From the NCBI GenBank assembly GCA_009760855.2, contig WPIO01000060.1:2230001-2294000 (forward strand): a stretch of DNA of 64,000 nucleotides. The letters run 5' to 3'. Shown here piece after piece: positions 34,722-47,094 of this stretch. Position 1 is the first letter of the stretch. The number at the start of each line of letters is the position of its first letter. The DNA is from Cristatella mucedo (taxonomy: Eukaryota > Bryozoa > Phylactolaemata > Cristatellidae). Both the position numbers and the translations under genes were made by a program. The notes below the pieces were generated by a model that made no database searches, had not been told where the DNA came from, and worked only from the letters and a program-made list of their open reading frames with translations.

Positions 34722-37700
34722 ATTCAACGTTCACCTGAAGAAGACCTTGGACATGAAGTTGGCATTCGCGTCAGGGCTCTCCCGGGAGGCCTTCGGTGGC
34801 AAGCGTTCGGTCAACCTGCCTGGCTCTGTTGCGAGAGGCCGGGCTCCTAACATAATCGCATCCTCTAAGCGAAGACGCCGCCAGGAACGGTCTCCGGCTA
34901 CTGCCGAAGAAGGAACCGACCTCAGCTCCAGCACGGCGAAGCCGACCACGCCGTCTAGGCTGGATATTATCGCATAATTTGTAAGAGCAGCGCGGGCTTG
35001 CTCACCTCTTCAACAGTCCAAATCTAGGTTAGTACTCGCAAGCATTTACTAACCAGCTATGATCACATGCCAAGGTTGGCGGCTGTCACCACGAGGCCTA
35101 GCCGGACATCAACACAGGAGAGCTGAGGTTCTGAAAAAGCCAACTGTGCAAATTATATATGTAAGAAATCTCTTAAATTATTTTTATTATTAAATAATAG
35201 TTAAGCAATAAATGTATATGGAATCGGCTATGGTAATCAAGTTCTATAAATGAAGGAAAAAACAGCTGATTGCAATTGAAATCAATATGACGGCTACCTT
35301 ACGAGAATCCTGTTAAGGCATGTTTTATTTGAGTTTTATCTCCGCTGCGAGCTTAGCTTCAACGCTTTAATTTCTATCGATGTTACAATTACTCACCGAT
35401 AGATTCATGTTCCTGCCGATTGTTAAAGCTGTGAAACACCAGAGAGTTTAAAGAAACTTATCAGCGGCTGCGCTTTGATGAGACGAAAGCGATAAAGTGT
35501 TAAGCACGCAAGCCACATAGTGAGTTCCCACATCGTGGGCGTACGTCTCACTCGCTCGACTCTTGTCTACTCGCCTTTTAAGCGAGTTGCCAAGACGGAC
35601 GTCAGCGTTCTGACGGCTGGAAGGAGGAGGCACAGACGCATGTCCACGAGGAAGAATTCCGCGGACGTCAGCCGACTGGGGGTGAGGCGCCTGCGTGCAT
35701 CAATGCCGGGCATTTCAACGGTCGCTAAGGCACCTACCACTTACTTCCCGAAACCTTGTTTGCGGAGTTGCTGTATTGCCCTTGCCAAAGGTAGGTACGT
35801 TACCCGTGATGACATGCAGTCTAGTTTGCTTGTCCATCTCAAGTCTGTCGTTCTTTTGCGTTTCTCGAAATTTTGTGCACTAAAATTAGCTGATAACCGA
35901 TTTAAAATCCCTTCTGATGACATCTGCACTCGCCCCGTTTCACGCCTAGGCTTAAGGAGCATGAGGTGGAAAATCTGAGCTTTCAAATGATATCCTAACC
36001 TGACATGCACACTATGCACAGACTTTTTGGTCATTGCTGGCTGGATGTGCATTTCCCAGTGTTTATCACTTTCTATGTAAAATTGTGTACTCTGCGCTTT
36101 GCTGTCGCTCCGATTTCAATGACACTGGGGGAAGCTTGCATCCCATTGCGGCAGTGGAAGCTGCATCCGTTCTCGCCTTTGGCTGAGACTCCGACTCGGT
36201 GCTGTCTAAGCTTCGAGGTAGAAATCAGCAAGTACTGACGGAGCTGGAGGTATCACACTTTTTATCTGTAACGTACAGGATTGCCTATCGGTGCGTACGC
36301 TGTACATCAATACTAAAATAATATTTGATACTAAATTAAACAGCTGCTATTGAACTACAAGACAGCGTCCTGCTGGCAAAGCTAGGCGCTAGTGACACTA
36401 TTTTAGTCACTGGAAGTGAATTCTAGTTTTGTACTGACAAACGAGTCGCAGTCACATGACTTCGAGGAGCACAGCATCACTGGAGATACGCATACAGCGA
36501 TTCTCCGTGGCTCAGATTTGGCAGAGCTGGCTGAGCATATGGAGAAAATTGGCTTCTTTGAGCAGAGACAAACTACTTTCAATGAAGTTAGGGGCTAACG
36601 GGTTCGTACAGCCATGCATCATTCCACTGGCATGCTTTCATGATGCTAACACGTTTTCGATAAGATGATATTTTTGCCTTGGCTTTGATAGCCTACTCAC
36701 CAGTGCTTTCAAAGCTGCACATGGACAGGACTTCACTGATGAACTATTGTTCTGGCAGAAACTACAAAAATAGTACATAGGGACATCATAAGCTTGTCAA
36801 GTGTGCTTGCCAGACTCCTCGACGGATACTGTAACAAAACAGTGTTACTCAGTCTCTACTTGCACTTCTGAAAATTTTGCTGCATGGTTTGCACAATTTA
36901 GGTATCAATTTGCCAGATAAAGTAGCTAGCTGCTCTGATTCTTTTCCAGAAAATCATTTTTAAAGTGCCTGAGTACTCCTAAGTCACCACTGAGCGCCGA
37001 CATGTTACTGGAACGAGAGGGAGACACGGCTGCCGTCCCACCTTTGCATTGTGATCAATAGCCAGGCTTTCATCCATCAGATCATTAAAAAGCTTTCCAC
37101 TTTAGCACTGATCGTATGCTACAAAAGTCCCCTATATTTCAGCTGCTATCTTTCATAAAGCTGGCCATCAGTTTCTTGAATAAACCACTGACTGTCAATT
37201 AAAGCTCAAAAGCTTTTTAAGAACACAGCAATCGATAATGATGATCGTAACCTCTATAAAAGTCGTTCGACATCAATGTGTCTCTGGCGGCCGATTGAAG
37301 GATTTCCCCAAACAGACGGGGAATCCACAGCAGCTGGGGCTACACAAACAGATGAAGCAACCAATTGATCTGTGCCGGACATGAGTTCTTTCTTGGTAGA
37401 CAGTCTTAATGAAAGCCCCCACTGAAAGTTCTACTTGCAGGACTTAATTTCCGACGAACACTTATCTTACGAACGAAAGTTATAAGGGGGTTCACCTGGA
37501 GTACATTGTCAAACGATATTCCATATTTAACTGGTCGTGATAGGGTTCGATTGTTCAAACGACTGAGTATACAGACCGCTCGAACACGTGGAACGCCTTC
37601 ACTTACACTAGAGCTACTTCCGTTGGCCTAATGAGTACTCCTGGAAAGATCATGTAAAAATGACATGGTTGTCATTGACAAGTTGGTTGCACATGTTTTA

Positions 37701-39020
37701 GCAGCTATGCTCAGCCGAATGGCCGAAGAAGTTCGATCCCCTGAGGCTATTCTTTACTGGCGTAGCTCTTCCACTGCACACAAAACAGGCTTATAAGGTT
37801 GCACACGTCTTGTGACAGGCTTCTGCATAATATCATTATTATTTTTAATATTTTTAGAAGTCTTGTCAAGCACCTCATTAGAATAAAATGTCTATCCTAG
37901 CGCTTAAAAGCTGATCCAAGGAAATAAATAACAAGGTGTTATCTGCGAGCAATCCATCATCCTTTAGACAAGCATACAAGATCACACAAGGCTACACTCA
38001 GCGCCACCCATTAGTAGGGCCCCGATTAGTTATACTAACTGGAGCTTTCACTGGTAAGCAGGCAAAGTCTACAGAGACAAAGACGAGTTCAGTGGACGCA
38101 GTGAACACTTGGTGGAACGAATGTATTTTGGGTTACAATAAAGTTATGTGAAGCCAATCTATTTAGACATTGGCAGGAGCCAGAAGGAAACTTCAGACTT
38201 TCCGTACATGCTTACCGTAACAGTACTAGCCAAATATTTCAAACTTTATTGACTGAAAGACTAGATCAAGGTCGAACTGGAAGCCATCGCCAGAGCAAGC
38301 TTGAGGAGCAAAGAGGTTGTATAGACCGGCTGGGGCAAGAGAGGGAAATGACGGTAAAGGCAGACAGAGAATTTTGAAGTCGACGCACTACTTTACATGT
38401 ACCTTAATTGTAGATTAATAATGCTCTTCCAAAAGCACGTACTCGGAAGCAGGTAGAACACCGAAGCTGGCTCACAAGAACGTGTATTTTCCTAGGCTCA
38501 CGAAGAGCTCACAAACACCTGTTCTCTCCTAGGCCGGCGTTCCGACTTCTCTTCACTCCCTCTCAGCCACAACTCATCCCGAGAGTCGGTGCAAGGAGAG
38601 AGCCGGCCTGTGTCTAAACCACAGCCGCCAGACCACAGCTGAGCACAGGCCCGCCCCTAGGACACATCCACCAGCTGTTCGACCCTGGGTTAGCCAGCAG
38701 GACGCTACCAGTCTACCTGCACTGGCCGAGCGGTGGCGTGCGCACAGCAACTAGAAACATGCACTCACACAGAAACACGGATCACGCTAATGATATTCTT
38801 ACAGAAGCGTTGCTGGTCGGCAGCTATACAGCTGACGACAAAGAGGTCCTAGTAATAGCTGCCGCCATCTGCAATCTGCTGCCATCCATTTCGATCCACC
38901 AGCTACTCTGAGAGTAGAGGCTCCGAAATCCCGATTCAATTCCACATGGCAAAAAGTAATTTTTCGGCTTCACTAACAACGATCTCATGAATTTGCTGAT
39001 GTGCGTTCTCAAGCAAATTG
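34722..39020. other. No supported gene; one CpG-richer block
   Basis: At 34740-34975 a plus frame encodes a basic stretch (SSKRRRRQERSP) in CpG-richer DNA. I cannot assign it, and it may be a first exon. A frame at 36416-36598 (60 codons) looks exon-like but has no family. The rest is AT-rich and featureless. Confidence 0.3.
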
Positions 39021-39025
39021 CCGCG

Positions 39026-39182
39026 CTGGTTTGGTACAGCCGTTAAGGTACTCGCCTCGACTAAAGTCAGGTGAATTTATTCGACGATCGAGGTCGTGGG
39101 CTCGACCCCGTGGCATATGCGAAGCGCCTGCATATGTATATAGTGCTCTCAGGGCGCTATACAAAGTAGTTATTTTTTCTTC
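39026..39182 (+). repeat. SINE family A copy
   Basis: It contains the head GCTGGTTTGGTACAGCCGTT, the B-box-like GGGCTCGACCCC and the LINE-like tail CTCAGGGCGCTATACAAAG. Confidence 0.88.
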
Positions 39183-40009
39183 CAATTGCACGGCTCAGCC
39201 AGCCGTCCAGCACTTTTGAACAGCAAGACGACTAAAAATTTGAGAATCAGCAGCGGCAAGGTGTGCTACTTTTATATCATACTTAAGAAAATATTTCCCA
39301 AGTTTACTCTCATTGTTGATGCAATTCAGCTTTCGCTCTAGCGTGTTAAGGGCCCGCAACGTCACACCCTCGCTGTGAGTGGCCACTTACAAGCCTCGAT
39401 CCGCCTGCCTATTTCCAGAATAATCTTCTCCCACACTAAGTATACGTTCAAAATTACCGACATCAGTGTTTCGGGTTTGTTAGAAGGTTATTGATGCAAT
39501 GGTGCACGGTCGTTTACGTGGAAGTCACCTCTATCCAGTGGCCCAGTACTTTCGAACTGCCAGCCAAGTGCTAGTTCCAAATTCAGCTGCATGGAGCTGC
39601 GGTTTCGACTTTGTGATATATTGACAACGGTATTTCTGGCTTACTCAAAACATGTCATGTAATTGAGGATGAACGTTCTTATGCAAATGGGCTCCAACGG
39701 CTCTGCTCGGCCAGTGGAAAGTATTTTTGAATTCAGTCTTGGAGCACTTTCCGGAATGATATCCGTGAAACTTCGCATTTGATTGAATATTAAAGGATAT
39801 GGGTTTCAAGTTTACTCACAAAATGCACGCACTTACGAATACTTGTTCACGTGCAAAGGATTTCCGGCGACACTTTGGAATTGCAATCCACTCGATATTT
39901 CCAAAAGCAGCAACCCGACGCTTTTTCTTTTGGTTCCACATTATAGACAGCAGTGATTGGGGCCTAGAGTCTAGGAAATTAGGTGTTTGATAGGGAGGAC
40001 CCAGTGAAG

Positions 40010-40178
40010 CCAGTCTTTGGCCAGTGGTAAGGTGTTCGCTCGTCATGTCTTAGGTTTTGAGTTCAAGTCCTGCAGCAAATAATGCTGTAATTGCCTGCAG
40101 CAAGTGGGTCAGAGCCGTCAAGGATCCTCTGTCACATTTAAAATGAGGCTGTTAGATCAGCTGACATTTATCTTCATC
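40010..40178 (+). repeat. SINE family B-related copy, diverged
   Basis: It contains GGCCAGTGGTAAGGTGTTCG, a B-box-like GAGTTCAAGTCCTGC, AGGATCCTCTGTCAC and GAGGCTGTTAGATCAGCTGA. Confidence 0.75.
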
Positions 40179-40289
40179 TTTAAACTCAAAAAGATGTGGT
40201 GTGACTTTGCAGCTCCACTGTCGACAACAGGCCAGAGGAGCTGCTGAGTTTTACCCCAGTTGCAGAGGACTACAAGCTACAAACCAGAA

Positions 40290-40690
40290 GTCCTGAATAA
40301 AGGGAATCGTAGTAGCCTAGACGCGCTGTCACAGACGCCTGAAACAGTTTGGCTACTGTACTCTTGTCTAAGTGGGTTCAGATTTTAGTGATTTTCCTCA
40401 GCTGAAAGATGCCAACATGACTGTTGCAGCCATGTTGTTCTCATCGGGTGACCGGTCGTTTTGGAAAAGTGCGTCCACGGGTAGACGTTGCAAGAATGAT
40501 CCTAGATGAACGAATCTTGAGGGTGAGACCTTCCAACTGTTGGAGGACACTAGGTCTGCCCATAATTACTAGGTTCGTGTTTTCGCTGCTAATCTTCGGG
40601 AAGTTATTAGCCAACAAAATGCGAATGCCGTTGATGCATTAGGCAAACGAATCGAGTGAATTGATAAGGAGCAAGGCTGAAAAGGGGCAA
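40290..40690 (-). pseudogene. Degenerate LINE RT fragment, second subfamily
   Basis: It holds the same order of blocks as the minus RT region of other copies (TAGTAGCCTAGACGCGCTGT, then CTGCCCATAATTACTAGGTT), but is clearly more diverged. A similar short piece occurs near 63.5 kb. Confidence 0.6.
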
Positions 40691-40842
40691 AGGTTATTTA
40701 GGCTTGATGTCGTCGGCTTGAAAATCAAGATTGAAATCACTAAAAGCCAAAACATTTTAGGGCGATGAAATTGGCCAGAGTGAGAGCACGGATGGGGACG
40801 AGTAAAAGGCCTTAAGACCGATCCTGCGTTCAGACTTAATAT

Positions 40843-40930
40843 AATATAATATTAATAACAATAACGCATTTGATAGCGCCGTCAGAGAACTCAATCTCTT
40901 TCTAGGCACTTCTCGTAATTTAACTTTTTA
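40843..40930 (-). repeat. LINE 3' terminus
   Basis: An AATAAC tail is followed by GCGCCGTCAGAGAACTCAAT. It is cut after CACTTCTC. Confidence 0.8.
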
Positions 40931-40934
40931 CGTA

Positions 40935-41325
40935 TACCTCGTACAAACCTCAGATCCTTTGGAGACCATGCATTTAGTTTGCATGCTCCCAAAGCCTGAA
41001 ACTCACTCCCGACTTTCGTCACAGCATCCCCTGACTTGACCACATTTAAAAAGAAATTGAAACACACCTATTTAGGACAGCATTTAGTAGGTCCCTGTGA
41101 TTCGTCCTTTATGAGTTTGTGTGTGCTGACACTGTTGCACGCTGCCACTAACCACACTTGTATGATGACCCTGTGTATGTCACACCTAACCATGTTATTC
41201 ATATTGTTAACAAGCATAATACCACCGACCGTTCGATCGTGTTTCCTTTGCAGCAAAGGCAAAGCGCCTAGAAAGAGATTGAGTTCTCTGAGGGCGCTTT
41301 ATCAAGTGCATTATTGTTTTTATTA
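40935..41325 (+). pseudogene. LINE: RT end and 3' UTR
   Basis: It runs plus from CCTCGTACAAACCTCAGATC to GGGCGCTTTATCAAGTGCAT with a short ATT/T tail. It abuts a minus copy on each side. Confidence 0.85.
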
Positions 41326-41560
41326 CCTTTGCTGCAAAGGAAGAACGATCGAATGGTCAGTGGTAGCATGCTCAATAAACAACAACAATACTATGGTTAG
41401 GAGTGACATATACAGGGTCAGCATGCAAGTACGGTTAGCGACAGAATGCACACGGTCAGCACACGTAAGCACAAAAAGGACGAATCATAGAGACTCACTA
41501 AACGATGCGACTAAATAGATGCGTTTTCAGTTTCTTTTTAAATTTCGTCAAGTCAGGAGA
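41326..41560 (-). repeat. LINE 3' UTR fragment
   Basis: It begins TTTGCTGCAAAGGAAGAACG and continues to GTCAAGTCAGGAGATGTC. It lies tail-to-tail with the preceding plus copy. Confidence 0.82.
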
Positions 41561-42235
41561 TGTCAGGACTCCTCAAATGAACTGCATCCATCAACTTCTA
41601 GGCTCCGAAATCTCTTGCAGTGGTAGAGTCCTGCCCATTTTGGCACTGTGCCAGCACTGCATAGGCATCGAGATGCGCTTCGATGCTATCCGCTTATCGA
41701 TTTCTTACAGCCGGCTGAGATTTCTTGAAGATCGAGCACAGAAGCACAGTGCCCTGATCAGGATTATTTCGTAGATCATTTCATATGCGGCGCAGCGCGT
41801 AGCTTCTACAGAATAGTTTCATTCGAGCGAGGGCCAAATCGCCGTTAGTAGGATCTGACGCGATCGCCGATCTGCATACCCGTGCGATGCCGGCGCGTCT
41901 TCAGTGCTCTACCAAGCTTCCGTTTGCTGACGCGGAGCCGGTCCCGCCGCGCACCCACGGCGCGCCTAGTCAGGCTGCCGGCCGAGCTCCCTTTTCCTTA
42001 TGTCGCCCACGGCTGGCGATAGTCGTCGCTCAACTTATAACTAGTCACATTGGAGTCACGCCCAGCCTGCCCGATGCTTTGTTTTGCGGCTCACCGTTGC
42101 GTCCGCTAGCACACGTCCGCGGCCCTTGCTTTCAATTGCTTCAATTCGGCTTCGGCTGGCGCCCTACGAAAGACTTCTCGAGAGCGATTCTCCGCCTAGG
42201 GTGGGGCAGAGTTATTGCTCCTGGTCTCATCTCGC
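41561..42235. other. No supported gene; GC-rich block
   Basis: CpG-rich DNA at about 41880-42130 gives long frames on the plus strand, none recognised. It could be a promoter-associated CpG island. Confidence 0.35.
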
Positions 42236-42335
42236 ATTTCCCGAGGTACGGACATTCCCCCCTGGTCATTTCCCCAGGACATTTCCCCCCCCCCGGACAT
42301 TCTCCCCTTGGGATAGGACATTCCCCCGGTATATG

Positions 42336-42532
42336 GTTTAGGGTTTCAGTTTTAGGTTTTAGGGTTTTTAGGGCTTAGGGTTTAGGGTTCTGGGTTTAGG
42401 GGTTTACGTTTTAGGGTTTAGGGTTTAAGGTTTAGGGTTTACAATTTAGGGTTTAGGCTTTAGTGTTTAGGGTGTAGGATTTAGAGTTTTAGGGTTTAAT
42501 GTTTAAGGTTTAGGTTTTATGGTTTAGAGCGG
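42336..42532 (+). repeat. Degenerate TTTAGGG interstitial array
   Basis: About 25 units of TTTAGGG and single-base variants. TTTAGGG is the plant/algal-type telomere repeat; most animals use TTAGGG. Many units vary, so this is not an active telomere. Confidence 0.85.
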
Positions 42533-42893
42533 GCTGCGCCTCCGCCGCCTAGATCCACCTTTGCTCGTATCCCGCACTTTAATTAAGTGCGTATTAGGGC
42601 ATAACTAGATCTCTCGAAGTCGAATTATACTCAGTAGACCTCTGAGGCTTAGCGCTCATTTGCAGGAACGCGAGGCACGTCGTAGAGCGCGCCCGCTCTG
42701 ACGGGTACGAACACGCGCCTCCAAGCGTCGTGCGGGACTTAACTTCCGTGGGACCAAACTGTATAGCTCGGCGCTGCCGCAGCCACTCGCTTCATTAGAA
42801 ACCATCCGCCACTCGCTTCATTAGAAACCATCCTTCCAATCCATTTCTCTAATCATACTGAGTTGATTTTATATTTATACAGCATAAACTTCA

Positions 42894-42898
<5 letters not shown>

Positions 42899-42958
<60 letters not shown>
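42899..42958. repeat. TA dinucleotide repeat
   Basis: A run of about 30 TA units with one TG interruption. Confidence 0.97.
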
Positions 42959-42959
<1 letters not shown>

Positions 42960-43110
42960 GTATATCTGTATTCTTAGTTATACATTCATCAAAATAGGGG
43001 GAAACGTCCTACCCCAGGGGGGTAATGTCCGGGGCAATGTCCTAGGGTCCACCGGGGGAAATGTCCGGGGGGGGGGTGAACGTCCAGTGGTGGGAATGTC
43101 CTGCAACCCA

Positions 43111-43825
43111 TTTACCGATCGGCGAGCGCCATGTTGCGGAGGCACTGCAGCCGAGCGACGGAAGCAAGAGTAGGCAGCCAGGGCGAGGCAGTTCGGCAGC
43201 GTCTCCGACGAGCGCCTGGATACGTCGGACCGCTGGCACCGCTCCACCTCCACCTATGGCGAACGTTGTTCGCTCGGTGCTAGGGTACGCTGCCTAAATT
43301 GGGCGGACTCTGGCATTTCGCGCTCGCGGCGTGTTCGATCGAAATAAACGGGCTTCGGAGGCGCCGACATCGAGTTTTCCGGGAAAGCGTGACAGATAGC
43401 CAGTAGCCGAAAGCTGAGACCGCATTTTCCCCTCCGTGCTAAGGGCGCATTCAGCGAAGCCTCGGTGAGCGGTGTGCAAAGAAGCTGACCGAAATGCAAG
43501 CTCCACCGGCGGCGCCCCATTGGAATACGACTCGAGAATCGCAACGACACTGCACAAGCACGCGATGCCACTAAAGCGCGATGGGACCTCAGCAGCCGGT
43601 CGGTCAGCGACTGAGCGCTCACTTTGGCATGCCACATTTCACAGAGGCGCGTCGTTGCTCAAGAACCCGCAGTTGGTTCAACGAGCGTAGCTCAAGTATT
43701 ATTATTATTATTACCACTGTTGAAATTAATATTCCTCGTGCCTTTCAACATATCGTAGTAGCTCCCGTACAAAATGTATTTATGACATTTGCATTTAGCA
43801 GCAAACTCCTCGAATTCAGTAACGA
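43111..43825. other. No supported gene; CpG-rich
   Basis: Overlapping frames occur on both strands at 43254-43690, with no recognised domain. ATT repeats lie at 43698-43712. Confidence 0.35.
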
Positions 43826-43827
43826 TA

Positions 43828-43945
43828 TGCCGCCCTGGTTAAGAGCGTCAAGGGTTACGATGCTCGCTTTGGCTACCGAGGTAATGGGCTCGAGCCATGT
43901 GACTTGTGTGAAGCGCCTGGATATCGATTAAGTTCTCTCTTGGAT
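43828..43945 (+). repeat. SINE family A, diverged copy
   Basis: The head is GCCCTGGTTAAGAGCGTCAA, the B-box-like is GGGCTCGAGCCATG, and the tail is AAGCGCCTGGATATCGATTA. Confidence 0.7.
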
Positions 43946-44109
43946 TGCTGAACCAATCACTTTTATTTAGTTATTTATTGATAAAACCACCTTACTAGTT
44001 AAGGGCAAACTTTGACTTAGTCAGAAATTAGTAAACCTGACCTTCAAAAGGGGTAAGCCAGCGAATCTTCAGTAGAGTCTCCACTCAATCCCGGTGTCCT
44101 TTTCCAAAG

Positions 44110-44490
44110 TGACCATTCACAAATTCCCCTCCTCATCTGAATAACCAAGTCTCCGTACTTTAAACGTGCAACATTTGAGCACATTCAGGCCTGCTAAAAT
44201 ATGGAAACCACATCCAAGCTTGTCAATGCACTTTAGAAATACAATCTAGACATTTGTAACTCACCAATCTACGGTCTTCCGGCTTTTGCAAAAAGATCCT
44301 TACAGTTGGTGCAAAAGTAGGCGCTAGGCTTGTCTGATGTCAATGTCGCAGCTACCGCATTGTTACAAAACTTCTCTCCCGCCTGCACTGGCTCTGCATC
44401 AAGCAGCTTATCGATCTCAGCGTATTCTCACTGAATTTTAGGTCCCTTCCTTCTTATGCTCCAGCCTACCAATCTGAAATACGTCCTCAT
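44110..44490 (+). pseudogene. Old LINE RT fragment
   Basis: Highly diverged, but it keeps the order AACATTTGAGCACATTCAGG, TTGTAACTCACCAATCTACG, CCTGCACTGGCTC and TAGGTCCCTTCCTTC seen at 18.3-18.6 kb. Confidence 0.6.
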
Positions 44491-44619
44491 CGGTCTTCAC
44501 ATCTCGCCATTAGCTCGTATGACTCAAGTCGATTTGCTCCATCAAACCAATTTCAAATCATTTAGAGGTCGTGCCCACAGCTGATTCTCAAGAGGCACCT
44601 CTCCAAGTTAGAGATCTGC

Positions 44620-44785
44620 TTGAAGAGTAGCTCGTGGGTAAGCTGCTCGCTCTTAACGACACCCGGGTCGTGGGTTAGAGTCCTACACTAGCCAATCTTT
44701 TCTTGACCACTGCAAACGGTAGAGATAGATAGCCATAAAGGCTCTTCTGACGCTTTATGAATGAGGCTGTTAGTCAGCTTAACTT
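44620..44785 (+). repeat. SINE family B-related copy
   Basis: It contains GGTCGTGGGTTAGAGTCCTA, AAAGGCTCTTCTGACGCTTT and GAGGCTGTTAGTCAGCTTAA. Confidence 0.75.
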
Positions 44786-45724
44786 GCTAAACTTCGAGTT
44801 TATTTATCGCTGTTGCTCAAAGGTCTTGAACTAGAAGCGCCAAGTCAGCGAGGTTTACATACCAAAGGCAGGAAAAACTGAGAAACACTATCAGTTTAAG
44901 CCTCTATCACTCTCTAATGTAACGAAAAGATCATTACAGCATTATATCCGGGAGGTCAACTAATCTGGTTCTGATAAAGTTTGCAAAGGCTCGGCGATTC
45001 AGGCAGCATGTATCCCAGGGAAGTTAAGGATAGATCAAACATTCTACCTTACTTTTGGGGTGTTTTTAGCTTCCTTTAACCAAAAGAATAACATGAGCCC
45101 GACGAGCCTTGTTCTTGCGAATGCTAATTGGTCAGTCACTCTGTGAGGTAAATTTCTCATAGGGTGCTATACAAAAGGCCTAATATTCTCATTAATATTA
45201 ATCAGGGTTTACGAGAGATGTGAAACTACTGAGTGATGTAGAAGCATAGATACAAATGGCTGTCAGTCGTCTTTTGATTCCTTATAGTGTGACACGCCTT
45301 TTGTGCCAGCATGCCCCAGAAATGCTGTTTAGCAATTTAACATTTTCGGATGTAGGTGGCTAAGTTGTGCACATTTTCACCATTCGCATAAAAAACTGAA
45401 TGCTTCGTGCCCTGGTGCATCTCCCCAAAAAAGCTTTCACTCTTAATTAAAAAATAATAGATGACTACGAGATAATTAAAAATGCCTTTACACGCACTTT
45501 AGGTCCGTTCTTACTACTTACGCTTTTACGTTTTACCGACCTGTCACTCAAGCTTGATCGCACACTGCTGTCTTTCCCACTTAAAAAGCTAAGACAATTT
45601 CTTAAAATTGAACGATTTCAACTTATCAGCATTTCGCGATTCTAGTTTACTCGGAAATTAGGAAACCTATCCCTCAACATAGGCTAACCCAGTATATTTC
45701 CTGTAGCGTGTGCACGAAATCACG

Positions 45725-45960
45725 GTATTATGTTCCAAAATGACCTTTTACAAGACGACCCCGGCAGCTTTGCAGTCAAGGCTGGGAACTTTCGGCTATG
45801 TAACCATGTAAAAACTTTAAGCCTGCTAAGACAGGGACAACACACCCAAATCGGTTAATGAATTTGCGACATGTGGTTTTGATTTGTTTAACTCACTACT
45901 CATTCGTCTTCTGACCTGTTCAATAAGGCACTTATGCGTAATACAAAAATAAAAGCTAGC
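45725..45960 (+). pseudogene. Very old LINE RT fragment
   Basis: A trace of the same RT block order (AAGCCTGCTAAGACAGGGAC, then TTTAACTCACTACTCATTCG). I see no open frame. Confidence 0.45.
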
Positions 45961-45969
45961 CACGCCTGT

Positions 45970-46390
45970 CTTAAAAAATAACAATACAACATTTGATATT
46001 GCATCCTCAGAGAGCTCAATCTCTTTCTAGGCACTTTTCATTTGCTGCAAAGGAAGCACGATTGAATGGTTAGTGGTAGCCTGCTCAATGACAACAAGCA
46101 TACAATCTTTAGGGGTGCCATGCACAGGGTCAGCATGCATACATGCAAATATGGTTAGTGGCAGCATGCACAGTGTCAACACGCATTAGCGAATTAAGAA
46201 TGAATTCCGGGCCCACCAAATGCTGTGATAAATAGATTCATTTTTAGTTTCTCTTTATAAATGTGGTCAAGTCATGGGATGTCGTGACACAAGTCGGAAG
46301 TGAACTCCAAGCTTTGGGAGCATAGGAACGAAAGGCACGGTATCCAAAGGATTTGAGGTTCGTACGAGTTAATGGTAAACGTTGCAGTAG
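45970..46390 (-). repeat. LINE 3' UTR copy
   Basis: It runs from an AAC/AAT tail and CAGAGAGCTCAATCTCTTTC to GAGGTTCGTACGAGTTAATG. It is truncated upstream, just before the RT region. Confidence 0.82.
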
Positions 46391-46648
46391 GCACATTAGA
46401 TCACTTCTCGCCGACCTGCGATGGAATAGTTATACTAATTAAAATAACACCTAATATCCTTATGTATTTATATTCTACATACAAATTTGTGTCTTGGCAT
46501 CTTACACGTATATACAGCGTGGGGTCAGTTTGACGATATGCATGGGATATATGTAGCCTGCTGCTAGAATGAAAAAGACGTTTTTAAACGCACCGGCCGT
46601 CCTTAAATCGCTGGCATCGATAAAGCACTTAAATAGTTACGGAGCCCC

Positions 46649-46654
46649 ATTGCT
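46649..46654. repeat. Left target-site duplication of the Polinton
   Basis: ATTGCT stands here and ATTGCC at 57844-57849, directly outside the termini. Polintons make 6-bp duplications, so one base has changed since insertion. Confidence 0.6.
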
Positions 46655-46758
46655 AGTATGGTTTTGAACGTTATGTTACCTAAACTGAACTATCAAATGC
46701 TTTATTAAGAGCTCTTTGTATGTTAAAATAATATGATTTTTCTTTGTTTGATACAAGA

Positions 46759-47094
46759 ATGGTAGTTATTGACAATAACAAACGATTACAGCATTCTTTT
46801 TCTGCGTATAAAGAGTCTTTGTTAAATGGCGAGGCATCATATAAAGATCCCCGTGAAAGCATGGAAATCACTGATCCAATTGTTAAGAATTGTCCAACGG
46901 TAAGATTATTATGTCACGAGTATTGTATTACTCTGACTTTGATGAAGATATTTACCAATCTTCAATTAAAATAGTAACAATTTCTAAAAATAATTGTTAA
47001 TCTAATAAAAGTATTAACTCATTTTATTTAGTCCAAGAAAAAGCGCCAGAACCAGTTTCGAAAAAGGGGAACTTTAAATTTATATAGGAGGTGA
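46759..47094 (+). CDS. Two-exon unknown gene at the left end of the Polinton
   Basis: Exon 1 (46759-46899) ends before a consensus GTAAGA. A 132-bp AT-rich intron ends TTTTATTTAG. Exon 2 (47032-47094) begins with the basic stretch SKKKRQNQFRKR and stops at TGA. Both exons join in phase 0. I do not recognise the protein. The basic end could be a nuclear signal or a DNA/RNA-binding tail. A competing minus-strand frame covers exon 1. Confidence 0.4.

Larger units (their letters stand above)
42240..43110. mobile_element. Candidate foldback element with GGACATTCCCC ends
   Basis: At 42249-42330 the motif GGACATT(C/T)CCCC occurs about five times. At 43000-43105 its reverse complement (GGGG-AATGTCC) occurs five or six times. 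The interior holds a TTTAGGG-like array, a CpG-rich stretch, a 26-bp tandem duplication (42781-42832) and a long TA run. I know of no named family for this arrangement. Confidence 0.45.

Noticed and set aside
34516-34977. 153-codon plus frame with Met-Tyr-Val-Cys repeats
   Set aside because: The frame runs through the TATG microsatellite, and the open state is due to the repeat.
43254-43690. Overlapping frames of 72 to 127 codons on both strands
   Set aside because: CpG-rich composition explains the open frames. No motif was recognised.
46680-46871. 63-codon minus frame at the left end of the Polinton
   Set aside because: It lies opposite the plus-strand exon that has good splice borders, so it is probably a shadow.
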